64,000 nt of DNA from Hirudinaria manillensis. Lineage: Eukaryota > Annelida > Clitellata > Hirudinida > Hirudinidae. The notes below the pieces were generated by a model that had not been told where the DNA came from, ran no database searches, and saw only the letters and a program-made list of their open reading frames with translations. Both the position numbers and the translations under genes were made by a program. Location of the stretch: assembly GCA_034509925.1 (NCBI GenBank), contig CM067534.1, positions 7,077,501-7,141,500 of the forward strand, read 5' to 3'. Of the stretch, positions 12,001 to 23,986 are shown piece by piece; the stretch's first letter is position 1, and every line of letters starts with the position of its first letter.

Positions 12001-15000
12001 GCTGAATGAATCCATTATAACAACTCACTCTTTCTCCTTTAAGTCAACCTCTGCCCTGACCTATATAAATATAAACAATAGAAATATAATTTATACAATA
12101 AATGAACAGAATCTTAATTATGACAACAACAAAATAAACAAACGAACAAACGACCGAGACAAGAACAACTCATCGTCAATAATAACCTGATCGTAGGATT
12201 CCTGCATTGTTTCCACATCTTCACTCAGACATTGGATCTTTTCCTCCAATCTTATGGAGTTCAACTCAGAGTCATCAATGGTGGACTGAAGCTGCACAGT
12301 TCATGACAAATAATAATAGTTAATAATATTTGGTGTATTAATAATAAAAATGCAAATTTAATAACAGCTCTAAATTACCTGATCTCTTTTGTCTTGTAGT
12401 TGTTGTATGTGATTTTTGGCTGTTGCAATTGACTCCTGGATATCTTTCATCTGAGGTTAACAAATACAAACAACTTGTTAACATAAATGATAATTGCCAC
12501 CCAACGATGCTTAGATATGCAGACATTTCCTCCATTGCCAGCATAAGTGTCATCAGATTATTTCAATACAATAATAATAAAAATAATAACCAAATCATTC
12601 AATTAACCAATTCATCCAAAGCCTCCCAATGAACGACAGACTAATCAGTACGATCGCATGCACACAACGAAACACTCACGGCCAACGACTGCTTCTGAAC
12701 GTCGGATTCGACTTTCTTCGTTTCGCCCTTCATCTCCTTCGAAGAACTCACCCTCCTCGACACTTCCTCCTTCAACGCGTCGCATTCTTTCTGTCGAGTG
12801 CAAAATGTCCGCTCGTCACACGCTCATATAATCATTGTATAAGTCCATGTGCAGTAATTAATGAATTATAAAGCTGATCATCACCAAGAAACCCTCCTGG
12901 TTGAAACAACTCAATTCAAATAATAGTTCTTATAGAGGAACCTAATAGAGCAGCTCAAGCCCCTAAGATTAAATCAACGTATTATTACAATCTGGCATGG
13001 AGGGCCATGGCTCAGGCCAAGCTTGAATTGTCATTCTGAATTAAATAACTCACAGTCATAGATCAATTTAAGTCTTAAAGAGTTAATTTAAGTTTTACTA
13101 ACAATCAGGGCTTTCAAGTTTCTATTCATTTCGACCGTCCCGTTCTCCAAGTCGTCATCTTTCTGCTTGAGCTGCAAAAGATATTTCACAGTTTGCTCTG
13201 GAATGTCGAAGCGCACGTCGCAATATCACAAGTCGGGCGACGTAAACAAACCTTCGCTTTCAAGTCATGCAACTTCTTTTCAGTTTCATCCCTCTCAACC
13301 TGACTCAAGAGCAGTGCTCCTTTGGCCTCAAACAACAATTCTGTAATGTCATCAGTTAAGTCAACAAATAATAAAAGCATTTATTGATTCGCAATTTATT
13401 TTTATTTTGAGATGATTAAAATCGAGGATATATAATAATATGAATACTTTATAAGAGATCTCTCACCTTTAAGCTCCCTGCTTTTTGAATGCTTGGAAAC
13501 AGAAGGCAGCAATTAACACACCATGTAAATGATGGATGCATTTGTGGTTATGATAATTAATTAATTCATAAAACCGGAATATTATTTACAAACAATAAAC
13601 AAACATTACCTGTCTGTTGCCCTGAAACATAAAGAAAAAATATTTGTCAAGATTCATGGAGATCAAAATGCGACCATTTGTCAAATTTTTCTGATAAATT
13701 TTTTATTTTAAGTTTACTTACTTTGAATATTTTTGAAAAGGAGATGACAAAAAGCGAGAGGCACGATAAGGAAAAGATAAGGAAAGCATGGGTAGGGTAC
13801 ATGCTGAACGGTGCCTTCAAGAATATGCTCTGGAGGGAAGGTGGTAGCTGCAATAAACAATAAATGTAAATAACTCCAATATATTTTTTTCTTAATATCA
13901 TTTACGACAATTTTAGTTAACACGTGGATAGCCACAGTGCAACGGTGTTTTTTAAAGGCATCATTTGTGATAATTAAAATTCAGTTTTAAAAAATTTAAA
14001 AAAAAAACAATAAGAGCCTGACCGTGAATATAATGCCAGTGACGAAAGGATCCGACTTTTTCACTACGGTCTTGAGGAGCGTGATGTACGGCTTAATGGT
14101 AAAGAATCCCCAGCCTCTTTTGGCAGATTGACGAGCGGGATTTTGGAAGAATTTCTCTACCTCCTCATCTATCTGATCATTAGCTTTAACAACTTCATCT
14201 TCCAAAATCTTTACACCATCTTCATCTTTAGTGACATGTTCTTCAAATACATCCATTTTTTTGCAATAACCTGTCGATTCTTCATCTTCGCTAGTGATTT
14301 CATTTTCTGTCATCTTTTCAATTTCGACATCTTTTTTTGTCCCATCAGATGTGATCTGTGAATTTTCCTCTGGTGATGTAACATTTGAACCATCCTCCAC
14401 AGGCTGATCCTCAGCCTTCGTTTTGTCTTGCTCGGATGAATCTGGAAGTAACTCTCCAGTAGATTTCTCAGGTTCTTGTTCTTTGTCATCACTCACTCTT
14501 TCATTTTCTGTCAGCTTTTCAACTTCAACATCATTTTTTGTCTCATCAGATGTGATCTGTGAATTTTCCTCTTGTGCTGGAATATTAGAAAAATTGGAAC
14601 CATCATCCACAGGCTGATCCTCAGCCTTTGTTTTGTCTTGCTCTGATGAATCTGGAAGTAACTCTCCGATAGGTTTGTCAGTTTCTTGTTGAGGAATTTC
14701 ATCTAAATTCTTGCTACTTTCAATTGGTGACTCTGCCTCCAATCCATTACCATGCTCTCCCCCTTCTTGTTGCTGAGCTTCTGGAATTGAAATTGTCTTT
14801 CTCTCATCTGCAACGTCCAGATCTACCCTATTCTCAGTTTTGTCAGCTCCAGAACTGGGCATCATCTCCTCAGAGACTACATTGCTGGTCTCAACAGCCT
14901 CTGAAACATCATTGGAAAGTTCCTCATCCTTGGCATTATCCTTTGCAACTTCTTGAGATGATCCTGGTACTGAATCCTCTAAAGAATGGGATGCTTGAAA

Positions 15001-18000
15001 CCCTTCTAAAGTATCGTCTTTGACCGAAGCATCGAAATCTTTCTCATTAACTTCAACAGGCAAATCTGCAGATTCTTCCGTGACATCTATCTTGCTTTGA
15101 TCTGCTTGATAAGAAGATACTGGAGTTTGATCGAATGTGGATAGATGATCTGAAATAGAACGGTTATCCTGTCAAGTTATCTAGTAGATTACAAGGAAAA
15201 TTGCCTTAATCCTTAATAATATCCTCACCTGCACCATCACCATCAACAATAATATTGCCATCATCAAAGTCAGTCTTGTTTTCAATTCCTTCATCATGAT
15301 CATGATGTACCTCGAGCTCAACAAAGGTAGGACCGTCCTCAAATGTCAGACCAGGTGCATTAATGGCATCTTCATCCTCAGCTATGGCATTAGAGACTGT
15401 ATGGTCACCCCCTTCCATTGACTGGGCTTTGTCACCAAACTCAAATTTTTCACCAGAGATGCCTTCTCCATAAGAATCATCTTTCAACACATTCTCAGAA
15501 TTGTCACGTTCCAAGTGTGTTGCATTCCTTGTTATTGTATCATCAGAAGTCTTTTCATTATCCTTTTCATCAAGATCTTTCTTAACATCATCTCTGTTTT
15601 TGTCACCCTTCACAATATCTTCCTTCTCGTGACCTTCAGCCTTTGCATCTTCACTCTTAACGACGCTTGCATCATCTTTTTTAATATCCTCAAAATCATC
15701 ATCACCGATGTCTTCATCCTCATCTTTAGGAGACTCATCAGCAATCATTTCTTTTTCACTTTTGTCATCCTTATCAACATCGTTATTAGATTCAGAGATT
15801 TTGTCATTCTCGACGTCTATGTCTGCTTCATTAAAAACCTTCTTGTTAATGATTTCTTCGTCATCATAACCAGTTACACCTTCGAAATCTTTTGTAATGC
15901 TTTCATTATCGTCACCAATGTCTTCAGCATCATCGACGTGTTTCTTATCAACAACTAGTTCAATCATTTTCTCAATATCGTCACCATCTCTGTTAATTTC
16001 AATGTTTGTAGCAGCATCCGTAGAATCTACTTTTTTGTCACCATCTTTAATAATGTCCTCATTATTATCATCTTCCTTAAGATCATCATTGTCAACTTGT
16101 TCATCATCATCATCAATATCTTCATCCCCATCTACAGAATCCTCATCTTCCTCAACACCATCTTCAATGTCTCCATTTTCATCTTTGGACTCATTTCCAT
16201 CATTGTCACCAGCAAATTCTTCATCCATTTCTTCAGTGTCATTAGCAACACTATCCATAGAATTACCTACTAATTGCTCATCAACATCTTCAGCTTCCTC
16301 ATCAACTTTAATGTCTGTTCCAACATCATCATCCACATCCTTAGAACCTTCACTATCCACCAATGTTTCATCTTCAACAAAATCATGTTTGTCAGAGTCA
16401 ATATCTTTGTCTTCATCCATCTCAGCTCCATTTATTAGGTCAGACTCCATGTTTCCATTCAAACTTTCTACAGCTGATTCGCTCGGCTGAGCTCCTTCAG
16501 CTTCACTATCCTTGTTGTTCTCTTCTAAACCAATATCTGCATCTTGCTTATCTTGATTCAATTCTGAAGAGTTCTTATCATCGAGAACAGAATCAGCACT
16601 CTGAGAATATTTAATGCTTTCTTCTGAAGCTTCCTGACCATTCTTCTTTATATCTTTTTTGTCTTCAATGTTGTCAATGTCATCATCATTATAAGTATCA
16701 TTGGCTAAATTAGTTTGGTCAGATCCAGAAGTATCAGCAAGACTTTCTGTGGGACTCTTTGAAGTAGTTTCATTGAGTGAGGCAATGTTCCCATCATCAC
16801 TTCCAATGTTTTTTCCTTGTGAGGTGCTTTCTATATCATCCTTATTCTTATCCACATCAGTGTGATTGCTAGACTGCTCTTCTTTGTCAATATCCTTGGT
16901 ACTGATGTCATCTGTATCTTCCTCTTCTGCAGTATTTATGTTGTCACTATCGACAATGTTCCCATCATTGCTTCCAATGTTTTCCCCTTGTGAGGAACTT
17001 TCCATATCAGTCTCTTCTTTGTCAATATCTTTGGCACTGATATTATCTGTATCTTCCACTTCTGCAGTATTTATGTCAACACCATTATCATCATCATCCA
17101 TCAAATCAACACTTAATTCATCTCTAGATAGAATATCTTGATGATTACTCTCTTTCACTTCACTTTGTTCAACATCTCCAGTGAGCTTAGGAGCATCATT
17201 CCCATCATCTTTTATGTTACTAACAGATTCATTTGCAACATTATAGGTGCTATTTGCCTCACTAATGGCAGAGTTTGTAACTATTTCATCCTCCAAGTCA
17301 TCATCGGCAGATGATTTCACCTCATTATTAATTGAATCACTATTTTCCAAAGCATGCATCTCATCATTGGTCTCTACATTTTCAGAGTCTGAATTGATTT
17401 CTGTGCTTTCACTATCTTGAATGCTGGCACCATCCCTGTTTTGATCTTTAACATCATTCTGAGGTTTATCATTGTCATCTTCACCTATGTCATCATCTGC
17501 TTCCTGGTCAACACCTCCAGCATGTTCATATTTTCCTGATATATTTTTACCTTGATGTGATTCCTCAACAAGGGAAACTTTGGAATCATTTTCTTCAGAA
17601 TCCTGATCTCTGTCTAGTACTTTGTCGTCCAGAAATTTTCTACTTTCTGAATGATTATCACCAGCACCTGCCAAAACATTACCATCAGAAGCAATCATGG
17701 ACTCATGCCCATCTTCCTTCGTAACAGAAATGGGATGTTTAGCAATATCATTTGATTCTTTGGTTACTGAATATCCAGTATTTGAAAAATTAGATTCTGT
17801 TCCGAGTTCACCAGATTTTGGGAAATTGCTATCTTCGGATCTTTCGATTCTTATCGAAGAATCATCAGGTTTGACATCTACGCTTTTTTCAGAAACAGAA
17901 TGTGATGCCTTATCTTCTGGAGACTTGGGTGAAGTATCAGTGAGAATTTCATTTTGTTTTGTTTCTTTTTCCAATTTAATTTTATTTCTTTTCATCATCA

Positions 18001-18564
18001 TCAGCTGAGCCTTTTCCCAAGTACTCAGCTTGGATTTCTTTGGTGGCTGACTAGCATCGACTGTGTTAGCATCATCCAAAGAACCACTTGATTCTGGATG
18101 ATGGCTGATGTGCATCTTAGGGGAAGCATTTCCATAATGGTAAACATCTTTCCTTCCAGTTGGGATGACATTGCTACTATCCATGGACTTTGCACTTTGA
18201 GCTACATTGTCATCAGGAGTGGGGACATTAATTGAAGTCGACTTAGAAGAAACTTTGGTCTCAAGTTCTGGAACAGGATCCATTTGTCCATCATCCTGGA
18301 CAATATAACCATCATCTTCTGATTCATTATCCTGAACAATATATTCATTATCAACTTCTGGTTCATCATCCTGTACAAGATACTCATCACCATCTGATTC
18401 ATTATCCTGAACGATATACCCATCACTATCTTTATTTTCTAATAAATCACCATTCTTTTTTAATTCTGATTCTTCTGAAGTTTTTAGCTTGGAATTCAGA
18501 GAGTCAGCCGGAGATTGCCTCTCCAATACGAAATTAAAATTCGATTTGAAATCTTCTGAACTTC
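9032..18564 (-). CDS. MIA3: TANGO1 / MIA3, ER-exit-site cargo receptor (5' end not found)
   Basis: Twenty-two exons joined by phase, at least 2,134 residues: 15229-18564, 14023-15149, 13722-13847, 13610-13621, 13467-13491, 13252-13340, 13103-13171, 12680-12790, 12379-12450, 12187-12291, 12029-12060, 11777-11867, 11344-11493, 10970-11060, 10755-10893, 10497-10598, 10283-10379, 10192-10227, 9942-10009, 9792-9856, 9567-9630, 9032-9431. TANGO1 spans the ER membrane at exit sites and helps load bulky cargo such as collagen into COPII carriers. Order seen: very acidic luminal region (about 1,480 residues), two hydrophobic segments at the end of exon 2 and in exon 3, long cytoplasmic coiled coils, and a Pro-rich C-terminus (PPPP, RSPPRFGPS) of the kind that binds SEC23. 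The N-terminal SH3 (MIA) domain and signal peptide were not located. The intron after 11777 starts with GC. It could be a MIA2/cTAGE5 relative, but the long luminal part favours TANGO1. Confidence 0.88.
11344..11493 (-). repeat. TANGO1 exon with coding GAT/GAC microsatellite
   Basis: Within the 50-residue exon 13, a stretch of GAT/GAC and GGT codons gives six Asp, Glu-Gly-Gly, four Asp and Gly-Gly in the middle of the coiled-coil region. Flanking sequence (ILREAIMQLK and EKLEEKIKHL) is normal heptad-like sequence, so the run looks like microsatellite growth inside a coding exon. Confidence 0.7.
13610..13621 (-). other. 12-nt microexon of TANGO1 (Gly-Asn-Arg-Gln)
   Basis: GGCAACAGACAG is flanked by a TTTCAG acceptor and a GTAATG donor on the minus strand. 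It keeps phase 0 between the transmembrane exon (ends at 13722) and the next exon (starts at 13491). Skipping it would remove four residues just after the membrane segment without a frameshift. Confidence 0.65.
14310..14680 (-). repeat. second tandem duplication in TANGO1 exon 2
   Basis: Two copies of a segment of about 60 residues share GELLPDSSEQDKTKAEDQPV and EENSQITSD blocks. The first copy ends near TENERVSDDKE and the second near TENEITSEDEE. Separate from the duplication at 16785-17090. Confidence 0.85.
16785..17090 (-). repeat. tandem duplication in the TANGO1 luminal region
   Basis: Two adjacent segments of roughly 140-160 bases encode near-identical peptides, for example DINTAEVEDTDNISAKDIDK and NINTAEEEDTDDISTKDIDK, each followed by a SSQGENIGSNDGNI-type block. 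Nucleotide similarity is high, so the duplication is fairly recent. Confidence 0.8.
18287..18424 (-). repeat. four YIVQD peptide repeats in TANGO1
   Basis: Residues 35-80, counted from the TTG codon at 18526, contain four copies of a short unit, DGYIVQDNE, DEYLVQDDE, NEYIVQDNE and DGYIVQDDG, each followed by Ser/Asp/Glu-rich spacers. The DNA is also repetitive, which indicates recent tandem duplication. Confidence 0.85.
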
Positions 18565-19285
18565 CTGCAATGGAGACAAAATAGAGAACATCTTCTATGT
18601 TGCATTATTCTTTCTGTAATTATCAACAGAACATCCCACATGCTTCTTTTAAAGGTTAGGTTCCAAAGCAAAGCTAACAGACCCTTTTAATTCCACAAAT
18701 ATGGTGACTGTTAAGAAACACGCCAAAAGTATAATGTTAAAATTCCCGTCACATGCATCATAGATATGCCAAATGCCTGAAACAAAATCTCAATCCACCA
18801 ACAAAAGCTTCTAATGACCTTCCAACAACATTTTGTTGGAATCTATTCATTTTTTTTTATTTCAGTAAGAATAAATAGTCCCAGAATCAAAAACATTTTC
18901 GAAATTAACAAGCCAAGCCACACACAATTCAGGTTATCGATTTTGGAAACATTATTCTTCTGACATCCCATGCACAATGATTGCAATACTAATGATGGTG
19001 ATGGTCAGTAATTTATGGGATCAGCTTTTAACAAACTTCTGGCAACGTTTAAACCACAAAAAAATAACCAAGTATTCAATGTATTGAGCAACATGCCCCG
19101 GCAAAATGCCCAAAACACAAAATTTCCAGCATTGCTGAAATGCCAATCAACTCAGGTCTAGACAAACACGAAAATTAAAATACAAAATTGTGCTCAATAT
19201 GACATATGATCAGCTGGCTTTTTTTTACAAACTGCTTAACGTATTAAACATTGAAGGATCCCGAGAATTAAGTAATATTAGAAAC

Positions 19286-19342
19286 CTTCAAGTTTTGAAC
19301 TGGCAATTTTTAAATCAGCATCTTCTGAACAGACGGACAATC
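19286..19342 (-). CDS. MIA3: candidate upstream exon of TANGO1
   Basis: A 57-base segment lies between a minus-strand acceptor (GGAAACAG) and donor (GAAG then GTTTCT). Read in phase 1 it gives LSVCSEDADLKIASSKLEG and leaves phase 1, which matches the 2-base start of the large exon at 18564. Similarity to the start of that exon (SSEDFKSNF) hints at local duplication. A lone Cys within the peptide recalls the start of the MIA SH3 domain, but the rest of the SH3 fold is not here. Start codon and signal peptide still missing. Confidence 0.4.
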
Positions 19343-20556
19343 CTGTTTCCAAAAATATAAAGACTTTAATGAATAACTAAAATAGGATCATGCACATCTT
19401 ATTCTCAGGTATCGTGGCAGCATATCAGTAACAAAAAGTTCAATAATTTCGTAACCTAACCTATTATGCAGATTATTTGTAAATTTACTAGTAGAAACCA
19501 TCTAATTAAACTTAATCGCTTGGCCATAGCACAAGTAACGGATCAAAGCCCGATCATCTGCCGCGTGTTTATTCTTTATAGGTCTACATAGACATCTGCG
19601 TAGACATATATTATGTCCAATGTAGGCCTATTAATTTTAAATCAAATAAAAACTTTATTGATTGATAATACCAAATACATGTATTTGGGAGTTTTACCGT
19701 CTGAGTAGTCAATTTGGTTATATTGTATAGCAACTATATGTTTGTTATCTAAAGCTCATTCCAGGGTCGGATTGTTAAAAAAATAAATAAACATAAATAA
19801 AAAACCACTGACTGAAGTGGTTTTTTTCCAGAGCTGAAATATGTGACTACATTATCAATAACTTATATCGATCCACGTCATCGCAGACACATCAGACTGA
19901 CATAACTATTATTCATCTTTTTATTATTTTATTAAGAATAAAATTTTGTTCTAAAAGTTAAAAATGCATGAAGAAACATGATAAAGGGATCGTTATTAGA
20001 ATTATTACTCAAAATCAATATCCAAAGTGGGAAAAAATTAATTAATGGCTATGTAAGAAGTTTATTTAATCACCTCAAGCATTAAACCTATTATCCAGAA
20101 GATGTACAGTGAAAACATTTAAATTAAAATAATTATCTTATGTTTCTAAAGTTTAAAATATTGATTAAGCAATTTAATTACCATTTATAATTAGAAAAAG
20201 AATTTTCTCAGTAATAAAATTAAATCAATGTGAATCACTATTTAATTTGATAACATTAATTTTATTTAATCACGAGAGTAATCAAACATTTATGAATATT
20301 GGCACCTAACTCATTAAAGGTGATAAAAGATAAAAGAAGGATCAAATTAGGAAACGGCCGTCTGTTAAGAGCGGCAGAGGTGGGGTTTGCGTCGTAATTA
20401 GTCCTTTTGTCCTAATCATCGTACTTGTGAACTGCCACTCATGCGCTCATATCCTGGTAACTTGAAGTTAGATCATGCATAAGTCCTCTCGGAAGATAGT
20501 TTGTAAGGTAAAAAGTTAATGAACTAAAAAGTTATTCGAATTCGTGCCGTACAGTT
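19343..20556. other. intergenic, head-to-head TANGO1 / PLEKHG5
   Basis: AT-rich, with a less AT-rich patch near 20350-20470. It should hold divergent promoters and perhaps the missing first TANGO1 exon(s). No SH3-like coding segment was recognised on the minus strand. Confidence 0.45.
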
Positions 20557-22442
20557 ATGTCAAACGAGGAAGATGAATTTGGTATGAAGAGACTTGAGTT
20601 TTCGTTATTTTGATTGATTATGTTTTTTATGCTGTTGCTCAGTGTAGGATTACTCTTTTACGTACTCACGGTGATAATATTTTTAGCTGCATCGAAACAA
20701 AGTCACTGTCCAGCAAATGAGCAGAAGTCAATAAGCGATGGAGAGGAGGCAGAATCTCAACAATTTGGAGGAAGAAAGTGAATTGGATTAAGTTGTTTTT
20801 TAAGGAGAATTTTAACCAGAATGTCTAATTAATTAAACATCATATTCAAGAACAATATATTCTAGTTTTGAATACTGAAAATTGTTAAACAATTGAAAAT
20901 TCTTTCAATGTTAGACAACACTTTTCTAAAATACATTTACTTTGATAGCCTTGTTTCTCCAAAGATGCAAAGAAAAAAAGCAATCAAATCCAAAAGAGGA
21001 AGAAACTTTGTAAGATGTAGCAGGATACTTTGTTGATAAGTCACACCCAACTTAATTAACATCAGCCTTTTTTTGTGTTTTGAACAGGATTCCAGCAGGA
21101 GTTTGACCGATCCAAACTTAAAAAATTTTTCGGGAGTTACATTAGAATCGACTTCAGATTCCACTCCGAACGTGTCCGAATGCAATGCAAATCTTCCACC
21201 TACCGGCCTCTCTAGAAGCAAATCTCCCAGGTCTTCCAGAACGTCGAAATCTCCGTCGTCGGACCAAATCTTCGTCGACAATCAAGATTCGTCAAACAAA
21301 CCTATCAGGCCCACCTACCAACAATTGAGGTCCAAGTTTGGCAGCATCACCTCAAACAACTCTCTCCTGTCCTCGATTCCCCCATCTACTTCTCCGTTCT
21401 CTCTGTCAATCTTCAGACATGCAGAGAATCAAGCAAAGCTCCCCAAGGATGCTTGCTCCACAGAGACGTCCAAAAATCCGTCCGACAAGGGCAAGCCGAA
21501 GCTCAGTCTCTCTTCGTCGTCCTCCTGCCAAATTCAAGATCAAGAGGCTTCCAAATCTTCGCAGTCTCCTCTGACGGCTCCGAAATCTCCTTTCGGTAAA
21601 ATGAAAGGTTCCAAGGACGGATACTCCTCTCCAGAATCGGGGAAGAGCAAATTCCCGTTTTATCCGAATTACTCCGCGGCCTCCTCGAAGAAGCAACTCG
21701 CTCGTAGAAAGGTAATTTGCAAGGGAGGTCGCCTTAAAATTTTTCTTTCAATTTTTGCTTTGCTTTGCTTTATGTTCATTGTCCTGTTTATTATATTTAG
21801 TATTTGAAGGTGGGCTGACCTTTGGTGTCAGGAAAACAAAGTGATTGCTGGCATTAAATTGCTTAATCTTAGATTAGAAGATGTTCATCTTTGTTTTAAT
21901 TTATTTTAATAATTTAACAACTTTATTACTTTGCGGTTTTCGTCTTAATCGTGTCGATTTTAATATTCTTCACTTCATTTCCAAAAACTTTAGCAAAGTG
22001 GAACTTTCCAGTAATTGAATTACCTTCTCTGAAATAATAAAATTGATTTGATTTGACCAGATGAGGTGGTAATGATGAAGAAGAAGAGGATGATGATGAA
22101 ATTGTAATGATAATTAAGTCTCAGTACTGCTATGGATAGGTGTCGTATTTTTAGGACATTTTTGCAACTCTTTCGCGGTTAGAATCCATTTCGGGTTCGT
22201 CGGAAGAGGTTGAATGATTGAACGTCATCAATTCAATCGGTTCATCCGGTTTCAATCGATGATTGAAGGCTTTAGATTAAGATTGTTGTTGTTGTTGTTG
22301 TTGTTGTTCTTCTTCTTCTTCTTCTTCTTCTTCATCTTCTTTCTTTTTTTGTTGATGTGCATTGTTCAGTCCATTAAATGTTTCAATGCATTTCCTTTGA
22401 GATTTTATATTTAATTGTCATGGCAATGCTGTTGTCAAACTA

Positions 22443-22475
<33 letters not shown>

Positions 22476-23954
22476 GCAGTAGCTCTGCCGATCGAAGCCG
22501 TTTTGAATCGTGAATTTTAAGTTTATTAACAAATCCAATTAATCAATTGACAATTGAATATTCGTCAAGCATTCCGTCCCCTCAGAAAATTTCTTGTTGA
22601 AATTCGATGCCGACGACCCCGGGGAGTTGGTTCCGTCTCCCCCCGGCCAGACCCTCGAGTGAGTAATTAGTTAATCGGCTAATTAGTTATTCGTTCAGCT
22701 ATTTATTCGTCGAGTTGATCTTTTTTCATCATTTCCGAATAATTTGTGAAGGCTTTTAGAATTTGAACTTGCAGAATTTTTTTTCATCATTTCGTGTTTT
22801 TTTAATGCTTAGGATTCCTTAGCCTGGCACAAGGCTGGCATTAGTTTCATGTATTTAGTTTGAACTGAATGAACCTAATAATGTAGAACAGTGTGGAATA
22901 AATTGAAAATTGTTCCAGCCAGATGTTGCCTAAGAAGATCAGCATTTTGAAAGCAAAAACCTTTTTAAAATATTTCTACAGATGGAATGCATTCGATGAA
23001 ATGAGGAGCATTCATGGGAGCTTCATTTGTTTAAATTATCGTAAATAACATCGTAAATGTTTCTTATTGGAATGAGGGGTTCCAGTTTTGCGAGTGCTAC
23101 GTGCAGTCACGCATCGATAATGCAGTTTGCATTTTGTGATTAAATTTACAGACCACGTTTATTTTAAAATAAAAGATTCATTTTCCATTCTTAATTCATA
23201 ATCAGACGATGAAAACAAGATATCATTGCCGATACTAATGTCACCATCAAAATTATCATCATCACGATTGACATACATTCAAATCGACAAAAAATGAAGT
23301 ACAATCAACAAAGTATTTCAACATGTTTACAATGTTTTTGTTCCTTCAAAATTTATTTCAATTCACCCACACTTTCGTTGGTTCCACGAATCCTTTCGAT
23401 CCAAATACACAGGCAAGCCATCCAGGCCTCGATAGCGAAGAGGGGTCTCACGACGAACATGGTCGAAGTGTACCTCGAATCGTCCAAGACCCCCCTGCCC
23501 ATGTCGTCGGACTCCTTCCTATTGGCCAACAGCACCCTTTTGGTCAAAGGTAGCTACACTGTTCGATATACTATTTCACTGATTTTAATAGATAATTGTT
23601 TACATAATAACAATCAACATGTAATGATCACAATAATAATAGTAATAATAATAATAATAGTACTACTACTACTAATAATAATAATAGTAATAATAATAAT
23701 AATGTAGTTCATTAAGAGCAATCTCTAAATTACTTAATCTGATGAAGAAACATAATTGGTTAAATTGGTTCCGAACGAAGTGAAGGAAGTCAACACGAAG
23801 AGGTCCTCAACCAGTTCAAACTCGGGTGCTCGGAAGCGTCACAGTTCGGTTGGTCTACGTCAATAATCGTGAATATTCATGACTGATAAAATTTAATTTG
23901 TTATTATTATTATTATTATTGTTACTTAAATTATTTGCAATATTATTATCATTA

Positions 23955-23986
<32 letters not shown>

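Noticed and set aside
15515..18008. Plus-strand open frames rich in Ser and Phe across the TANGO1 exon
   Set aside because: Antisense shadows of the acidic TANGO1 codons; no splice sites or start context of their own.
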